Source: Nonomuraea solani
GTDB lineage: Bacteria; Actinomycetota; Actinomycetes; Streptosporangiales; Streptosporangiaceae
NCBI RefSeq assembly: GCF_900108335.1
Contig: NZ_FNVT01000012.1
Coordinates: 186,001-250,000 of the forward strand
DNA: 64,000 nt
Direction: 5' to 3'
A program made the translations under genes and the position numbers. Below, piece after piece: positions 8,362-15,786 of this stretch. Each line of letters starts with the position of its first letter. The stretch's first letter is position 1. Under the pieces are notes generated by a model, which was given only the letters and a program-made list of their open reading frames with translations, was not told the DNA's origin and did no database searches.

Positions 8362-9516
8362 TCATCCGTCCAGGGGACTGGCGCTCAGATCGACCTGCAC
8401 GCCGCTGGCGGCGAACATGCCCAGCAAGTACTCCAGGGTGACCGCCTCACCCCATTTACGCAGGTCGTAGGGGGACCGGTCGTAGCCGGGAACGAGGTGC
8501 CGCCTTGCCACGTCCGCATCGTGCCAGACGAGCCGGAACGGCGACGAGGCTCCCCACCTGCCGCGCAGGCAATCGTTCAGAGCGTCGAGGTTCCAGCCGA
8601 AGTACCCGCCGGGCCCGTTGATCGCCTCGCCGAGCGCACAGTAGAAGCCCTCGATGTCGGTGACCGCGCCGCCATCGAAGTGATAGGTGCTCCCAGCCGG
8701 CCGGTCTTCCCCGGCGTGGTGGCTCAGGGCGGCACCCGCCCATTCGTGCCGCAGCGCCCGGTCGTAGCGCGTCCACAGGTTGCGCCGTGTGGGGCGGCCG
8801 TCGTACCAGGTCTGCCAGATCTCGCGGGCTCCGCTGGGGAGCGGATCACAGACCCCGTCGTTGAGCGTGATGTCGAGCAGCCCGTCGCCGAGCCGCGACG
8901 GCCGCACCCCCGTAATGGCACCGAACACCCCACTGCCGATCCCTGTCTCCCCGCCGGCTCCGTCGACCGCCTGAATGATGGCCGCGACCCGCCGCCGCCG
9001 GGCCGAGGTGGCCTCGATCGCTGCCGTCAACGGCGCCTCAGGCCGGCATCCCACGAGGGTCGCCGGCCGTACCAGGGGTTCCGGCCGCTCCCGGTAAACA
9101 CCGCCGACGCTCCGGCAGGTGCCCAGGCGCTCGTCGTTCCTGCCCGTCAGCAGAAACCCGTCATTCTCCGGGACTTCCTCCGGCGCGATCCGAACGTAGC
9201 CCCGCAGGTCGATGTCGACGAGCCCCGGCCACTCGTCCGACGGGCACCAGCCGAGCACCGTGACGTCGATCAGCTCCTGCGAGCAGAAGCACCCGATCTC
9301 CAGGCCACAACCGCAGTTCGCCCCCGGACCGTGCACAGGGTGCAGCCCAAGGGTGGACAACCACGCCCCCGGCCGCGGCGAACCGGCCGGCTCACATCCG
9401 AGCAGGCAGTAACGCTCGGGCGGCGGAATCGGCTCGGACTCCAAGAACAACCCATCGATCTCGGCACAGACCCCCAGCAACAGGTCACTGTCCGTGTCGA
9501 TCAGCGACCACTTCAC
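8362..9516 (-). CDS. two-part protein with C-terminal barstar-like domain
   Basis: Protein of 384 residues. The last roughly 130 residues match the barstar fold: a YHFDGG strand, the helix DIEGFYCALGEAINGP, then YFGWNLDALNDCLRG, which is the family's barnase-binding segment. The N-terminal 230 residues are unrecognised and contain a Cys-rich stretch (NCGCGLEIGCFC). Barstar proteins inhibit secreted ribonucleases, but no ribonuclease or toxin gene is adjacent, so this is an orphan. The start is uncertain: GTG at 9516 has GGGGA seven bases upstream, while ATGs at 9537 and 9552 lack suitable sites. Confidence 0.75.
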   Translation of the reverse strand: MKWSLIDTDSDLLLGVCAEIDGLFLESEPIPPPERYCLLGCEPAGSPRPGAWLSTLGLHPVHGPGANCGCGLEIGCFCSQELIDVTVLGWCPSDEWPGLVDIDLRGYVRIAPEEVPENDGFLLTGRNDERLGTCRSVGGVYRERPEPLVRPATLVGCRPEAPLTAAIEATSARRRRVAAIIQAVDGAGGETGIGSGVFGAITGVRPSRLGDGLLDITLNDGVCDPLPSGAREIWQTWYDGRPTRRNLWTRYDRALRHEWAGAALSHHAGEDRPAGSTYHFDGGAVTDIEGFYCALGEAINGPGGYFGWNLDALNDCLRGRWGASSPFRLVWHDADVARRHLVPGYDRSPYDLRKWGEAVTLEYLLGMFAASGVQVDLSASPLDG

Positions 9517-9599
9517 CGGTACGTCCCCATCTCCCATCCCCACCCGCCCCATTCTTCCCGCGTCCAGACTGTCGGTGCGGGATGGCAGAGTAGCCCGTC

Positions 9600-10052
9600 A
9601 TGGAAGCGGATGTGCGGTTGCGAGACGTGGTGGCGGCCGACCTGGAGGTGTTCCTGGAGCAGGAGCACGACCCGGAGGCGGCGCGCCGATCGAGGTTCGC
9701 TCCCCGGGAGCGAGAGAGGTTCCTCAACCACTGGAAGACCAACATCCTCGGCGACCCGGCCGCCTTCGTGCAGGCCGTCATGGTGGACGACACCCTGGCG
9801 GGCAACCTCGTGGCGTGGTGGGAGGAAGATCGGCGCTTCATCGGCTACTGGCTCGGGCGCGAGTTCTGGGGCCGGGGCATCGGCACGCGGGCCCTGGAGC
9901 TGTTCCTGGGCAAGGAGCAGAACCGCCCGCTCCACGCCGATCCCTTCCACGCCAACACGGCGTCGGTGCGGCTGCTGGAGAAGCACGGGTTCCAGCGGGT
10001 CGGCTCGATCCAGCACGACGAGGACGAACACATCCTGCTGGTCCTGCGATAG
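9600..10052 (+). CDS. GNAT-family N-acetyltransferase
   Basis: Acetyltransferase of 150 residues that moves an acetyl group from acetyl-CoA to an unknown amine. The pyrophosphate-binding loop is visible as YWLGREFWGRGIGTRAL at about residues 82-98, followed by NTASVRLLEKHGFQRVG near the C terminus, a hallmark of RimJ/RimL-like members. The ATG is the first Met after the divergent barstar-like gene. Substrate specificity cannot be read from the sequence. Confidence 0.88.
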   Translation: MEADVRLRDVVAADLEVFLEQEHDPEAARRSRFAPRERERFLNHWKTNILGDPAAFVQAVMVDDTLAGNLVAWWEEDRRFIGYWLGREFWGRGIGTRALELFLGKEQNRPLHADPFHANTASVRLLEKHGFQRVGSIQHDEDEHILLVLR

Positions 10053-10152
10053 CCGAGTGGCGGTGGTGAGCCGGCGCTACTCGTTTGCTTCCCTCTGGGC
10101 CTGATGTGCCAGACTTCCCCCACAAATGGCGCAGATGGGCGAAATGGGGCTC

Positions 10153-11040
10153 GTGGAGCTACGGGACATCGAGATCTTCCTGGCCTTGGCCGAGGAGCTG
10201 CACTTCGGCCGCGCCGCCGAGCGGCTGCACGTCTCCGCGGCCCGGGTCAGCCAGGCGATCAAGAAGCAGGAGCGCGCCATCGGGGCCGAGCTCTTCGCCA
10301 GGAACAACCGCGGCGTCCGGCTCACGCGACTGGGCGAGCAGTTCAGGGACGATCTGCGCCAGGTGCACCAGGGCCTGACACAGACCTTGGACCGGGCACG
10401 GCTGGCCGCACGCGGCAAGACCGGCATCCTCCGGGTGAGCCTGTTCCCGGCCAACTTCCAGGAGCAGCGGCGCTACTGGGACACCTTCCGCGCCCGGCAC
10501 CCGCAGTGGGACCTGCGCCTGCGGATGTCGACCTACCAGGATCCGTTCGCCCAGCTACGCAGCGGGGATGCCGACGTCCTGATCACGTGGCTGCCGGTCG
10601 AGGAGCCCGACCTCACCGTGGGTCCGCTGCTCTTCGCCGAACCGAGGGTGCTGGCCGTGTCCGGCGACCATGCGCTCACCAGACGGTCCTCGATCTCCCT
10701 GGAGGCGGTCGGCGACTTCCAGCACGTGGTCATCAAACCCGTGCCCGGCTACTGGTTCGACCACTACGTCCCGGATCTCACGCCCAAGGGCCGGCTCATC
10801 GACCGCACCGCCAACGTGGACAACCTTGAAGACGTCTTCATGAGCACGGCCCTGGGCGAGGCCGTCACCCTCTTCCCGGCCCACGTGAGCCGCTACTACC
10901 CCCGCCCCGACATCGCCTACCTGCCCGTCAAGGACATGGCCGCGCTGCCGTTCGGGCTGGTGTGGCGCAGCGACGCGGAGAACGACATGATCCGCGCCCT
11001 CTCCCACGTCGTCCGCGACCTGGGACCCCTGCCCGGCTGA
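10153..11040 (+). CDS. LysR-family transcriptional regulator
   Basis: Regulator of 295 residues with an N-terminal winged helix-turn-helix (about 2-60, AEELHFGRAAERLHVSAARV) and a C-terminal effector-binding domain (about 85-295). The GTG at 10153 places VELRDIEIFLALAEE at the start, as in most homologues; in-frame ATGs at 10126, 10135 and 10144 are possible. LysR proteins usually control a divergent neighbour, but the gene to its left (GNAT) runs in the same direction, so no target is evident. A VOC remnant follows directly. Confidence 0.88.
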   Translation: MELRDIEIFLALAEELHFGRAAERLHVSAARVSQAIKKQERAIGAELFARNNRGVRLTRLGEQFRDDLRQVHQGLTQTLDRARLAARGKTGILRVSLFPANFQEQRRYWDTFRARHPQWDLRLRMSTYQDPFAQLRSGDADVLITWLPVEEPDLTVGPLLFAEPRVLAVSGDHALTRRSSISLEAVGDFQHVVIKPVPGYWFDHYVPDLTPKGRLIDRTANVDNLEDVFMSTALGEAVTLFPAHVSRYYPRPDIAYLPVKDMAALPFGLVWRSDAENDMIRALSHVVRDLGPLPG

Positions 11041-11046
11041 GGCCGC

Positions 11047-11218
11047 GTGGTGGCGTTCGCGGTCACCGATCTGGCCAGGGAACACGCGCGCCCGCACGCC
11101 GAAGGCGCACCCGTCGCGCAACCCGTGGGGCGAGTGGGAGATGCGTCTCACCGACCCCAACGGCATCGTCGTCGAACTGACCGAATGGATCGCGCCCGGC
11201 GGCCATCCCGGCCGCTGA
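11047..11218 (+). pseudogene. remnant of a glyoxalase/VOC-family gene
   Basis: A GTG-led frame from 11047 reads VAFAVTDLAREHAR, like the middle of a VOC protein. About 75 bases on, sense continues in the +1 frame as WGEWEMRLTDPNGIVVEL to a TGA at 11218, the typical VOC C terminus. The switch of frame and the missing N-terminal half show a decayed gene. The end of the LysR gene directly precedes it. Confidence 0.7.
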
Positions 11219-11311
11219 CCCTCCGGCGTCGTGTCAGCGGCCGCGTCAGGACGGCAACAGCCCGGTATCAGAGCGGTCGGCGATCGTAAACGCATCAACG
11301 GAACAGCTTCG

Positions 11312-11354
11312 AAGGAGCACACCATCATGTCGATCACCCTCACCGACCAGGACC
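11312..11354 (+). repeat. leader and first codons duplicated at 11818-11858 (copy A)
   Basis: The stretch from AAGGAGCACACC through the codons for MSITLTDQD is nearly identical to copy B ahead of the beta-lactamase-like gene. It covers the ribosome-binding site and first codons, but not the rest of either gene. Confidence 0.85.
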
Positions 11355-11722
11355 AGCTCACCCTCCGCGTCGCCGCGTGGGGCGCCGTCTCCCTGATGTC
11401 CGCCGCCGGTGCCGCCGGCTCGGCCCACAAGGTCGCCACCCACGGCTCCATCGCCCTGACCTCCGCCACCGGCGCGATCGGGCACGTGGTCGCCAAGGCG
11501 CCCAAGGGCATCAAGTACGGCAAGACCGTGGCCGAACTCGCCGACCAGGTGCTGCCGGCCCTGACCGCCTCCATGAGCCTGCTCAAGGCGCAGGATGCGG
11601 CCGAGGCCGACAACTTCCGCAGCACCGTCATCGTCGCCATCGACGCGGCCGCCCAGACCCAGCCCAGCCCCACCGTCACCGAGATGGTCCGCAAGATCAC
11701 CGAGGCCCTCGACGCCGCCTGA
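11327..11722 (+). CDS. conserved hypothetical protein, 131 residues
   Basis: Soluble-looking, Ala-rich protein without a recognised domain. It is predicted mostly helical, with Gly/Ala-rich segments (SLMSAAGAAGSAHK, TSATGAIGHVVAK) that could be amphipathic or membrane-associated. Its first residues, MSITLTDQD, are copied in the downstream hydrolase. The ATG follows AAGGAG by nine bases. It is followed by a strong hairpin terminator, so it is probably transcribed alone. Confidence 0.7.
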   Translation: MSITLTDQDQLTLRVAAWGAVSLMSAAGAAGSAHKVATHGSIALTSATGAIGHVVAKAPKGIKYGKTVAELADQVLPALTASMSLLKAQDAAEADNFRSTVIVAIDAAAQTQPSPTVTEMVRKITEALDAA

Positions 11723-11743
11723 CGGGGGGCGAGGTGCGCAGCT

Positions 11744-11774
11744 TGTCACGGGGTCCTCGCCGGACCCCGTGACA
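11744..11774 (+). terminator. strong hairpin after the 131-residue gene
   Basis: A perfect thirteen-base stem (TGTCACGGGGTCC with its complement) and five-base loop lie 21 bases after the stop. There is no T-tract, which is common for actinobacterial terminators. Confidence 0.65.
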
Positions 11775-11817
11775 CGGCGCCTCGAACGACCCGACCTTGA
11801 CTTTCGTAACAGCCTTT

Positions 11818-11858
11818 AAGGAGCACACCCATGTCCATCACCCTCAACGACCAGGACC
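11818..11858 (+). repeat. leader and first codons duplicated from 11312-11354 (copy B)
   Basis: Matches copy A from AAGGAGCACACC through the codons MSITLNDQD. Two bases are missing just before the ATG and a few substitutions are present. Confidence 0.85.
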
Positions 11859-12928
11859 GCCCGGAGCTGCAGAAGATCATCCAGGAGATGGCCGATTCCG
11901 GTTTCGTCGGGGTACGGCTGCGCGTGCAGGATGAGCGGGGCGTGTGGGTGGGCACCGCCGGCGTGGCCGAGCTGGGCCAGAGCGCCGAGCCGCCGGTCAA
12001 CGGCCACGTACGGATCGGCAGCGTCACCAAGACCTTCACCGCGACCCTGGTGCTGCGGTTGGTGGCCGAAGGCAAGATCGGGCTGGACACCCCGGCGGAC
12101 GACTACCTGCCCGAGTTCGGCCTGGACCGGCGGATCACGGTGCGGATGCTGCTGCAGCACACCAGCGGCATCTTCAACTTCACCGGCGACTACTACCCCG
12201 AGTATGTGCCCGGCATCGTCTGGTCGGGCCAGGCGTGGGTGAACGACCGCTTCAAGACCTACCAGCCCGAAGAGCTGGTACGGCTGGCGCTGACCAAGCC
12301 GGCCCGGTTCGAGCCCGGCACCGACTGGAGCTACGCCAACACCAACTACGTGCTGGCCCGGCTGCTGATCGAGAAGGTCACCGGCCGCACCTACGCCGAG
12401 GAGATGCACCGGCTGATCCTGGGCCCGCTCGCCCTGACCGGCACCGTGGCGCCCACCACCCAGACCGATCTCCCCGAGCCGCACGCCCACGCCTACTACC
12501 GCTACGAGGAGAACGGCCAGGAGAAGACGGCCGACGTCACCCGCCAGAACCCCTCCTGGATCTCCAGCGGCGGCGACATGATCTCCACCCCGCAGGACCT
12601 GCACACGTTCATCTCCGCACTGGTGGGCGGCAAGCTGCTGCCGACCGGCCTGCTGGCCGAGATGTGCACGCCGGAGTCCAAGGTCGGCTACGGCCTGGGC
12701 GTGTTCGTACAGGAAACCGAGGGCGGCGGCACCGTCATCACCCACAACGGCGGCCACGGGGGCCACGCCGGGCTGATGTACAGCACGCCGGACGGCGGCA
12801 CGACCCTGACCGCCGCGATCAACTACATCGACGACGCCGACCTGTCCATGGGCGAGGCGTTCCAGAAGGCCACGCAGCGGCTCGTCAACGAGGTGTTCGG
12901 CAACGGCCGGACCGAATCGGCTCAGTAG
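11831..12928 (+). CDS. serine hydrolase, beta-lactamase class C / DD-peptidase family
   Basis: Hydrolase of 365 residues. The catalytic SxxK tetrad is SVTK at 64-67, the YxN motif is YAN at 168-170, and the third motif appears as HNGGHGG at about 315. This set defines the class C beta-lactamase-like family, which includes DD-carboxypeptidases, esterases and peptidases. No signal peptide is present, so a cytoplasmic role or non-classical export is more likely than wall modification. Its first nine residues and leader copy those of the upstream gene, which may have supplied its expression signal. The substrate is unknown. Confidence 0.88.
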   Translation: MSITLNDQDRPELQKIIQEMADSGFVGVRLRVQDERGVWVGTAGVAELGQSAEPPVNGHVRIGSVTKTFTATLVLRLVAEGKIGLDTPADDYLPEFGLDRRITVRMLLQHTSGIFNFTGDYYPEYVPGIVWSGQAWVNDRFKTYQPEELVRLALTKPARFEPGTDWSYANTNYVLARLLIEKVTGRTYAEEMHRLILGPLALTGTVAPTTQTDLPEPHAHAYYRYEENGQEKTADVTRQNPSWISSGGDMISTPQDLHTFISALVGGKLLPTGLLAEMCTPESKVGYGLGVFVQETEGGGTVITHNGGHGGHAGLMYSTPDGGTTLTAAINYIDDADLSMGEAFQKATQRLVNEVFGNGRTESAQ

Positions 12929-13033
12929 TAACAGGGCCGAGCTCGGCGCTGGACTTCCCGTATGAGGAGCCCGAAGCCGAGTCCGCGTGACCGGCGAAGG
13001 CCCGTGCCGTCAGGGGCCCGGAAAAATGGGGAT

Positions 13034-13456
13034 TCAGGCGCCGACGAAGCCCGTGTAGAAGTCCAGAGCCACGTCGAAGCCGTCGCGGCAGTTGCGGTGG
13101 GAGCGGTAGCAGGGGCGCCAGGCCGAGCTGGCCCCGACACCCGCCTTGGCGTCGCTCAGGGCCGACGGCACGCGTTCCGGCCGGGGCAGAAGCCCATGCC
13201 CGAGGTAGCGGACTCCCGACAGCTCGGTGTGCGTGCCACGCGTACCGGAGACGAAGGCGCCCAGGCGCCAGCCGCTCTCCTCGTCCCACACCAGCGCCCG
13301 GCCGTCGGCCAGCCTGAGGGTGGCGTCGCGCGGATCGCAGGGGCCTTCCCACCAGTCCGTGACCTCGGGTCCGAGCTCGGCGAGGACCTGCTGCACGTAG
13401 CCGATCGGCTGCTGCAGCCACTCGTCGGAGTACGGCTCGACGTGCTTGATGGCCAC
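13034..13456 (-). CDS. DUF6292-family protein
   Basis: Protein of 140 residues of unknown function. ALVWDEESGWRLGAFVSG in the middle and YLGHGLLPRPERV after it match the actinobacterial DUF6292 family. GTG at 13456 is preferred because AAGGGG lies nine bases upstream and VAIKHVEPYS suits the family start; an ATG at 13510 and a GTG at 13537 would add 18-27 residues. It is divergent from the small membrane gene at 13595. Confidence 0.72.
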   Translation of the reverse strand: MAIKHVEPYSDEWLQQPIGYVQQVLAELGPEVTDWWEGPCDPRDATLRLADGRALVWDEESGWRLGAFVSGTRGTHTELSGVRYLGHGLLPRPERVPSALSDAKAGVGASSAWRPCYRSHRNCRDGFDVALDFYTGFVGA

Positions 13457-13554
13457 GGACGGCACCCCCTTGTGCCCAAACGGTAAGGAAAAAGCGCGAT
13501 CCACAACCATACCCGCGCCGAACTTATTCCGTTGCACAAGCGTCTAGTCATTAC

Positions 13555-13571
13555 GGACGATATTTACGTCC
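13555..13571. promoter_or_regulatory. short inverted repeat between divergent genes
   Basis: GGACG and CGTCC flank an AT-rich seven-base centre (ATATTTA), 24 bases upstream of the small membrane gene and on the promoter side of the DUF6292 gene. It could be an operator. Evidence is symmetry and position only. Confidence 0.35.
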
Positions 13572-13594
13572 GAGACGGGGAAGGAGGGGCAGCC

Positions 13595-13720
13595 ATGATA
13601 GCCACGGTTCTCCTCATAGTGCTGATGGTCGTCGCCGTAGCGGCCACGGAGCTGTGCCTGCGTTGCTCCAAAGAAGGCAAAGAGAGTGTCGAGTCGGCCA
13701 CTGAGATCGCCGGGGACTAG
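13595..13720 (+). CDS. 41-residue single-span membrane protein
   Basis: A very short gene with an excellent ribosome-binding site (GGAGG seven bases before the ATG). Residues 2-20 form one hydrophobic helix, followed by CLRCSKEGKES and an acidic tail. It has no recognised family. Its TAG stop is part of the likely -10 element of the next gene. Confidence 0.6.
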   Translation: MIATVLLIVLMVVAVAATELCLRCSKEGKESVESATEIAGD

Positions 13721-13723
13721 TCT
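13718..13723 (+). promoter_or_regulatory. -10 element of a leaderless transcript, overlapping the upstream stop
   Basis: TAGTCT ends seven bases before the ATG at 13731. Its first three bases are also the stop codon of the 41-residue gene. Confidence 0.5.
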
Positions 13724-13730
13724 CTGCGGC

Positions 13731-14162
13731 ATGTCCCTGCTTCTCTGGCTGCACATCGGATTCGCGATCTTCACGATCGGCCCGGTCACCGCCGCGACGA
13801 TGGCCGCGCCCCGCGTCATCCGCAACAAGAACGTGCCCGCGCTGCAGTTCGTCCAGCGCACGACGAGGATCTACAGCCTCGGCAGCCTGGGCGTCCTCGT
13901 GTTCGGCGTGGCGCTCGGCGTGGTCATGGGTAACGGGCTGCTCGGCCAGTGGTACATGACGGCGTCGATGACGCTGTTCATCGTCGCCGTCGTGCTGCTC
14001 GTCATCATCGACCGCGACCTGCGCACCGCCGTCCAGGCGCTCACGAGTGAGAACAAGGACGACGACGCGAAGGTTCAGACCGGCCGGATCGCCGCCATCA
14101 GCGGGCTGCTGTCCATCATCTGGCTGGTGATCCTGTTCCTCATGGTGGTCCCCGGAGCCTAG
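13731..14162 (+). CDS. DUF2269-like integral membrane protein
   Basis: Protein of 143 residues with about four membrane helices (roughly 2-24, 47-68, 74-97 and 122-141). The first contains LHIGFAIFTIGPVTAATMAAPR, close to the DUF2269 family of small membrane proteins of unknown role. The ATG lacks a ribosome-binding site and probably belongs to a leaderless transcript. Its TAG stop shares the tetranucleotide CTAG with the stop of the convergent cystathionine gamma-synthase gene. Confidence 0.75.
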   Translation: MSLLLWLHIGFAIFTIGPVTAATMAAPRVIRNKNVPALQFVQRTTRIYSLGSLGVLVFGVALGVVMGNGLLGQWYMTASMTLFIVAVVLLVIIDRDLRTAVQALTSENKDDDAKVQTGRIAAISGLLSIIWLVILFLMVVPGA

Positions 14163-15301
14163 GCGCCGAGCGCCTGGGTCAGGTCGGCGAGCAGGTCGTC
14201 GATGGTCTCGATGCCGACCGACAGCCGCACCAGGTCGGCCGGCACCTCCAGCGGCGACCCGGCCGCCGAGGCGTGGGTCATCCTGCCCGGGTGCTCGATG
14301 AGCGACTCGACGCCGCCCAGCGACTCACCCAGCGTGAACAGCTCGGCCTTGTCGCACACCGCGACGGCCGCCGCCTCGCCCCCGGCCACGCGGAACGACA
14401 CCATGCCCCCATAGCGCTTCATCTGCTTGGCCGCCACCTCGTGCCCCGGGTGCTCGTCGAGGCCGGGGTAGAGCACCTCGGTCACGCGCGGGTGGGCGAG
14501 CAGCAGGTCGACGACGCGTTCGGCGTTGTCGCAGTGACGGTCCATGCGCACGCCGAGCGTCTTGAGCCCGCGCAGCGTCAGCCAGGCGTCGAACGGCCCG
14601 GCCACCGCGCCCATCGCGTTCTGGTGGTAGGTCAGCTCCTCGCCGAGGCCGCGGTCGGCGGCGATCAGCGCCCCGCCGACGACGTCGGAGTGCCCGCCCA
14701 CGTATTTGGTGGTCGAGTGCACGACGACGTCGGCCCCGAGGGACAGGGGCTGCTGCAGGTATGGCGACGCGAACGTGTTGTCCACCACCAGCAGCGCGTC
14801 GTTGTCGTGGGCGAGCTGCGCCAGGGCCGCGATGTCGGCGATGCCGAGCAGCGGGTTGGTGGGCGTCTCGACCCAGACGATCTTCGTCTTCTGCGTCATC
14901 GCCGCGGCGACGGCGTCGAGGTCGTGCAGCGGCACCGGGTCGAAGTGCAGGTCCCAGCGCTGGTGCACCTTGGCGAACAGCCGGTACGTGCCGCCGTACG
15001 CGTCGTTCGGGATGATCACGTGGTCCTGCGGTTTGCACACCGTACGCAGGAGCGTGTCCTCGGCGGCCAGCCCCGAGGCGAACGCGAGCCCGCGCACCCC
15101 GCCCTCCACGGCGGCCAGCGCGGACTCGAGCGCGGTCCTGGTGGGGTTGGCCGAGCGGCTGTACTCGTATCCGGAACGCAGGCCGCCCACGCCGTCCTGC
15201 TTGTACGTGGACGTGGCGTAGATCGGCGGCACGACCGCGCCGGTCAGCGGGTCGGGCTCCTGACCTGCGTGGATGGCCAGGGTCTCAAAACCGTTGCTCA
15301 T
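14159..15301 (-). CDS. metB: cystathionine gamma-synthase
   Basis: PLP enzyme of 380 residues that joins an O-acylated homoserine with cysteine to give cystathionine, in methionine synthesis or transsulfuration. The cofactor lysine lies in HSTTKYVGGHSDVVGG at about residues 195-210, and EYSRSANPTRTALE near 55 is typical of the Cys/Met-metabolism PLP family. It could instead be a gamma-lyase; the family does not separate cleanly by sequence. The ATG at 15301 fits the usual N terminus. A cystathionine beta-synthase gene lies 2 kb away. Three stacked hairpins lie just upstream. Confidence 0.9.
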   Translation of the reverse strand: MSNGFETLAIHAGQEPDPLTGAVVPPIYATSTYKQDGVGGLRSGYEYSRSANPTRTALESALAAVEGGVRGLAFASGLAAEDTLLRTVCKPQDHVIIPNDAYGGTYRLFAKVHQRWDLHFDPVPLHDLDAVAAAMTQKTKIVWVETPTNPLLGIADIAALAQLAHDNDALLVVDNTFASPYLQQPLSLGADVVVHSTTKYVGGHSDVVGGALIAADRGLGEELTYHQNAMGAVAGPFDAWLTLRGLKTLGVRMDRHCDNAERVVDLLLAHPRVTEVLYPGLDEHPGHEVAAKQMKRYGGMVSFRVAGGEAAAVAVCDKAELFTLGESLGGVESLIEHPGRMTHASAAGSPLEVPADLVRLSVGIETIDDLLADLTQALGA

Positions 15302-15342
15302 ACAGCCACGGTAACGGAAGACCGGGCACGCCAACGAAAGAC

Positions 15343-15376
15343 GGCCCGCGATCCGTTCCCCAACGGATCGCGGGCC
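15343..15376. terminator. stem-loop A upstream of metB
   Basis: A perfect fifteen-base stem (GGCCCGCGATCCGTT and complement) with a CCCC loop. It is the nearest to metB of three consecutive stem-loops between the 67-residue membrane gene and metB. Confidence 0.7.
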
Positions 15377-15380
15377 GCTC

Positions 15381-15410
15381 GGCGGGTGACCGTCCCCAAC
15401 GGCACCCGCC
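15381..15410. terminator. stem-loop B upstream of metB
   Basis: The outer stem is GGCGGGT/ACCCGCC. The tip contains CCGT-CCCCA-ACGG, repeating the tip of stem-loop A. Confidence 0.55.
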
Positions 15411-15412
15411 TG

Positions 15413-15439
15413 GGCTCGCGCACCATGCCCGCGCGAGCC
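15413..15439. terminator. stem-loop C upstream of metB
   Basis: An eight-base stem GGCTCGCG/CGCGAGCC with an eleven-base loop. It lies just after the stop of the leftward 67-residue membrane gene and is the best candidate terminator for it. Confidence 0.55.
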
Positions 15440-15445
15440 GGGTCG

Positions 15446-15649
15446 TCAGGCCGCCTTGGGCTCGCGGTGCTCCCCGCCTGACCTGGACGGGAGCTGGACG
15501 ATGTCCGCCTTGTCCACCTTGATGAACCGGCCGCGCCCGCCCTCCGACCGCTCTCCGTTGATCCGGGAGAGCAGCACGGGGTCGGCCACGGCCAGCAGCA
15601 CCGCGACGACCAAACCGATACCCAGCAGCGCGAACCCGATGGCAACCAT
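15446..15649 (-). CDS. 67-residue single-span membrane protein
   Basis: A small protein with one N-terminal hydrophobic helix (about 2-24) and a charged cytoplasmic tail containing RGRFIKVDKADIVQLPS. The ATG follows AAGGGG by six bases. No family was recognised. Three consecutive stem-loops follow its stop and separate it from metB. Confidence 0.6.
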   Translation of the reverse strand: MVAIGFALLGIGLVVAVLLAVADPVLLSRINGERSEGGRGRFIKVDKADIVQLPSRSGGEHREPKAA

Positions 15650-15773
15650 GCCTGTCCCCTTTCCGACATATCCAGCATCGGCGATTCCCCCTGGGTCGCG
15701 CCTCCGCTGAAGGGCTGGTCTCTCAGCCGCGTCCTCGGCCGAACGGTTGATACGACTTGTCCGACTTCCGGCT

Positions 15774-15779
15774 TAGGCT
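15774..15779 (+). promoter_or_regulatory. -10 element of a leaderless transcript
   Basis: TAGGCT ends seven bases before the GTG at 15787. No Shine-Dalgarno sequence is present. Confidence 0.45.
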
Positions 15780-15786
15780 CAACGCC

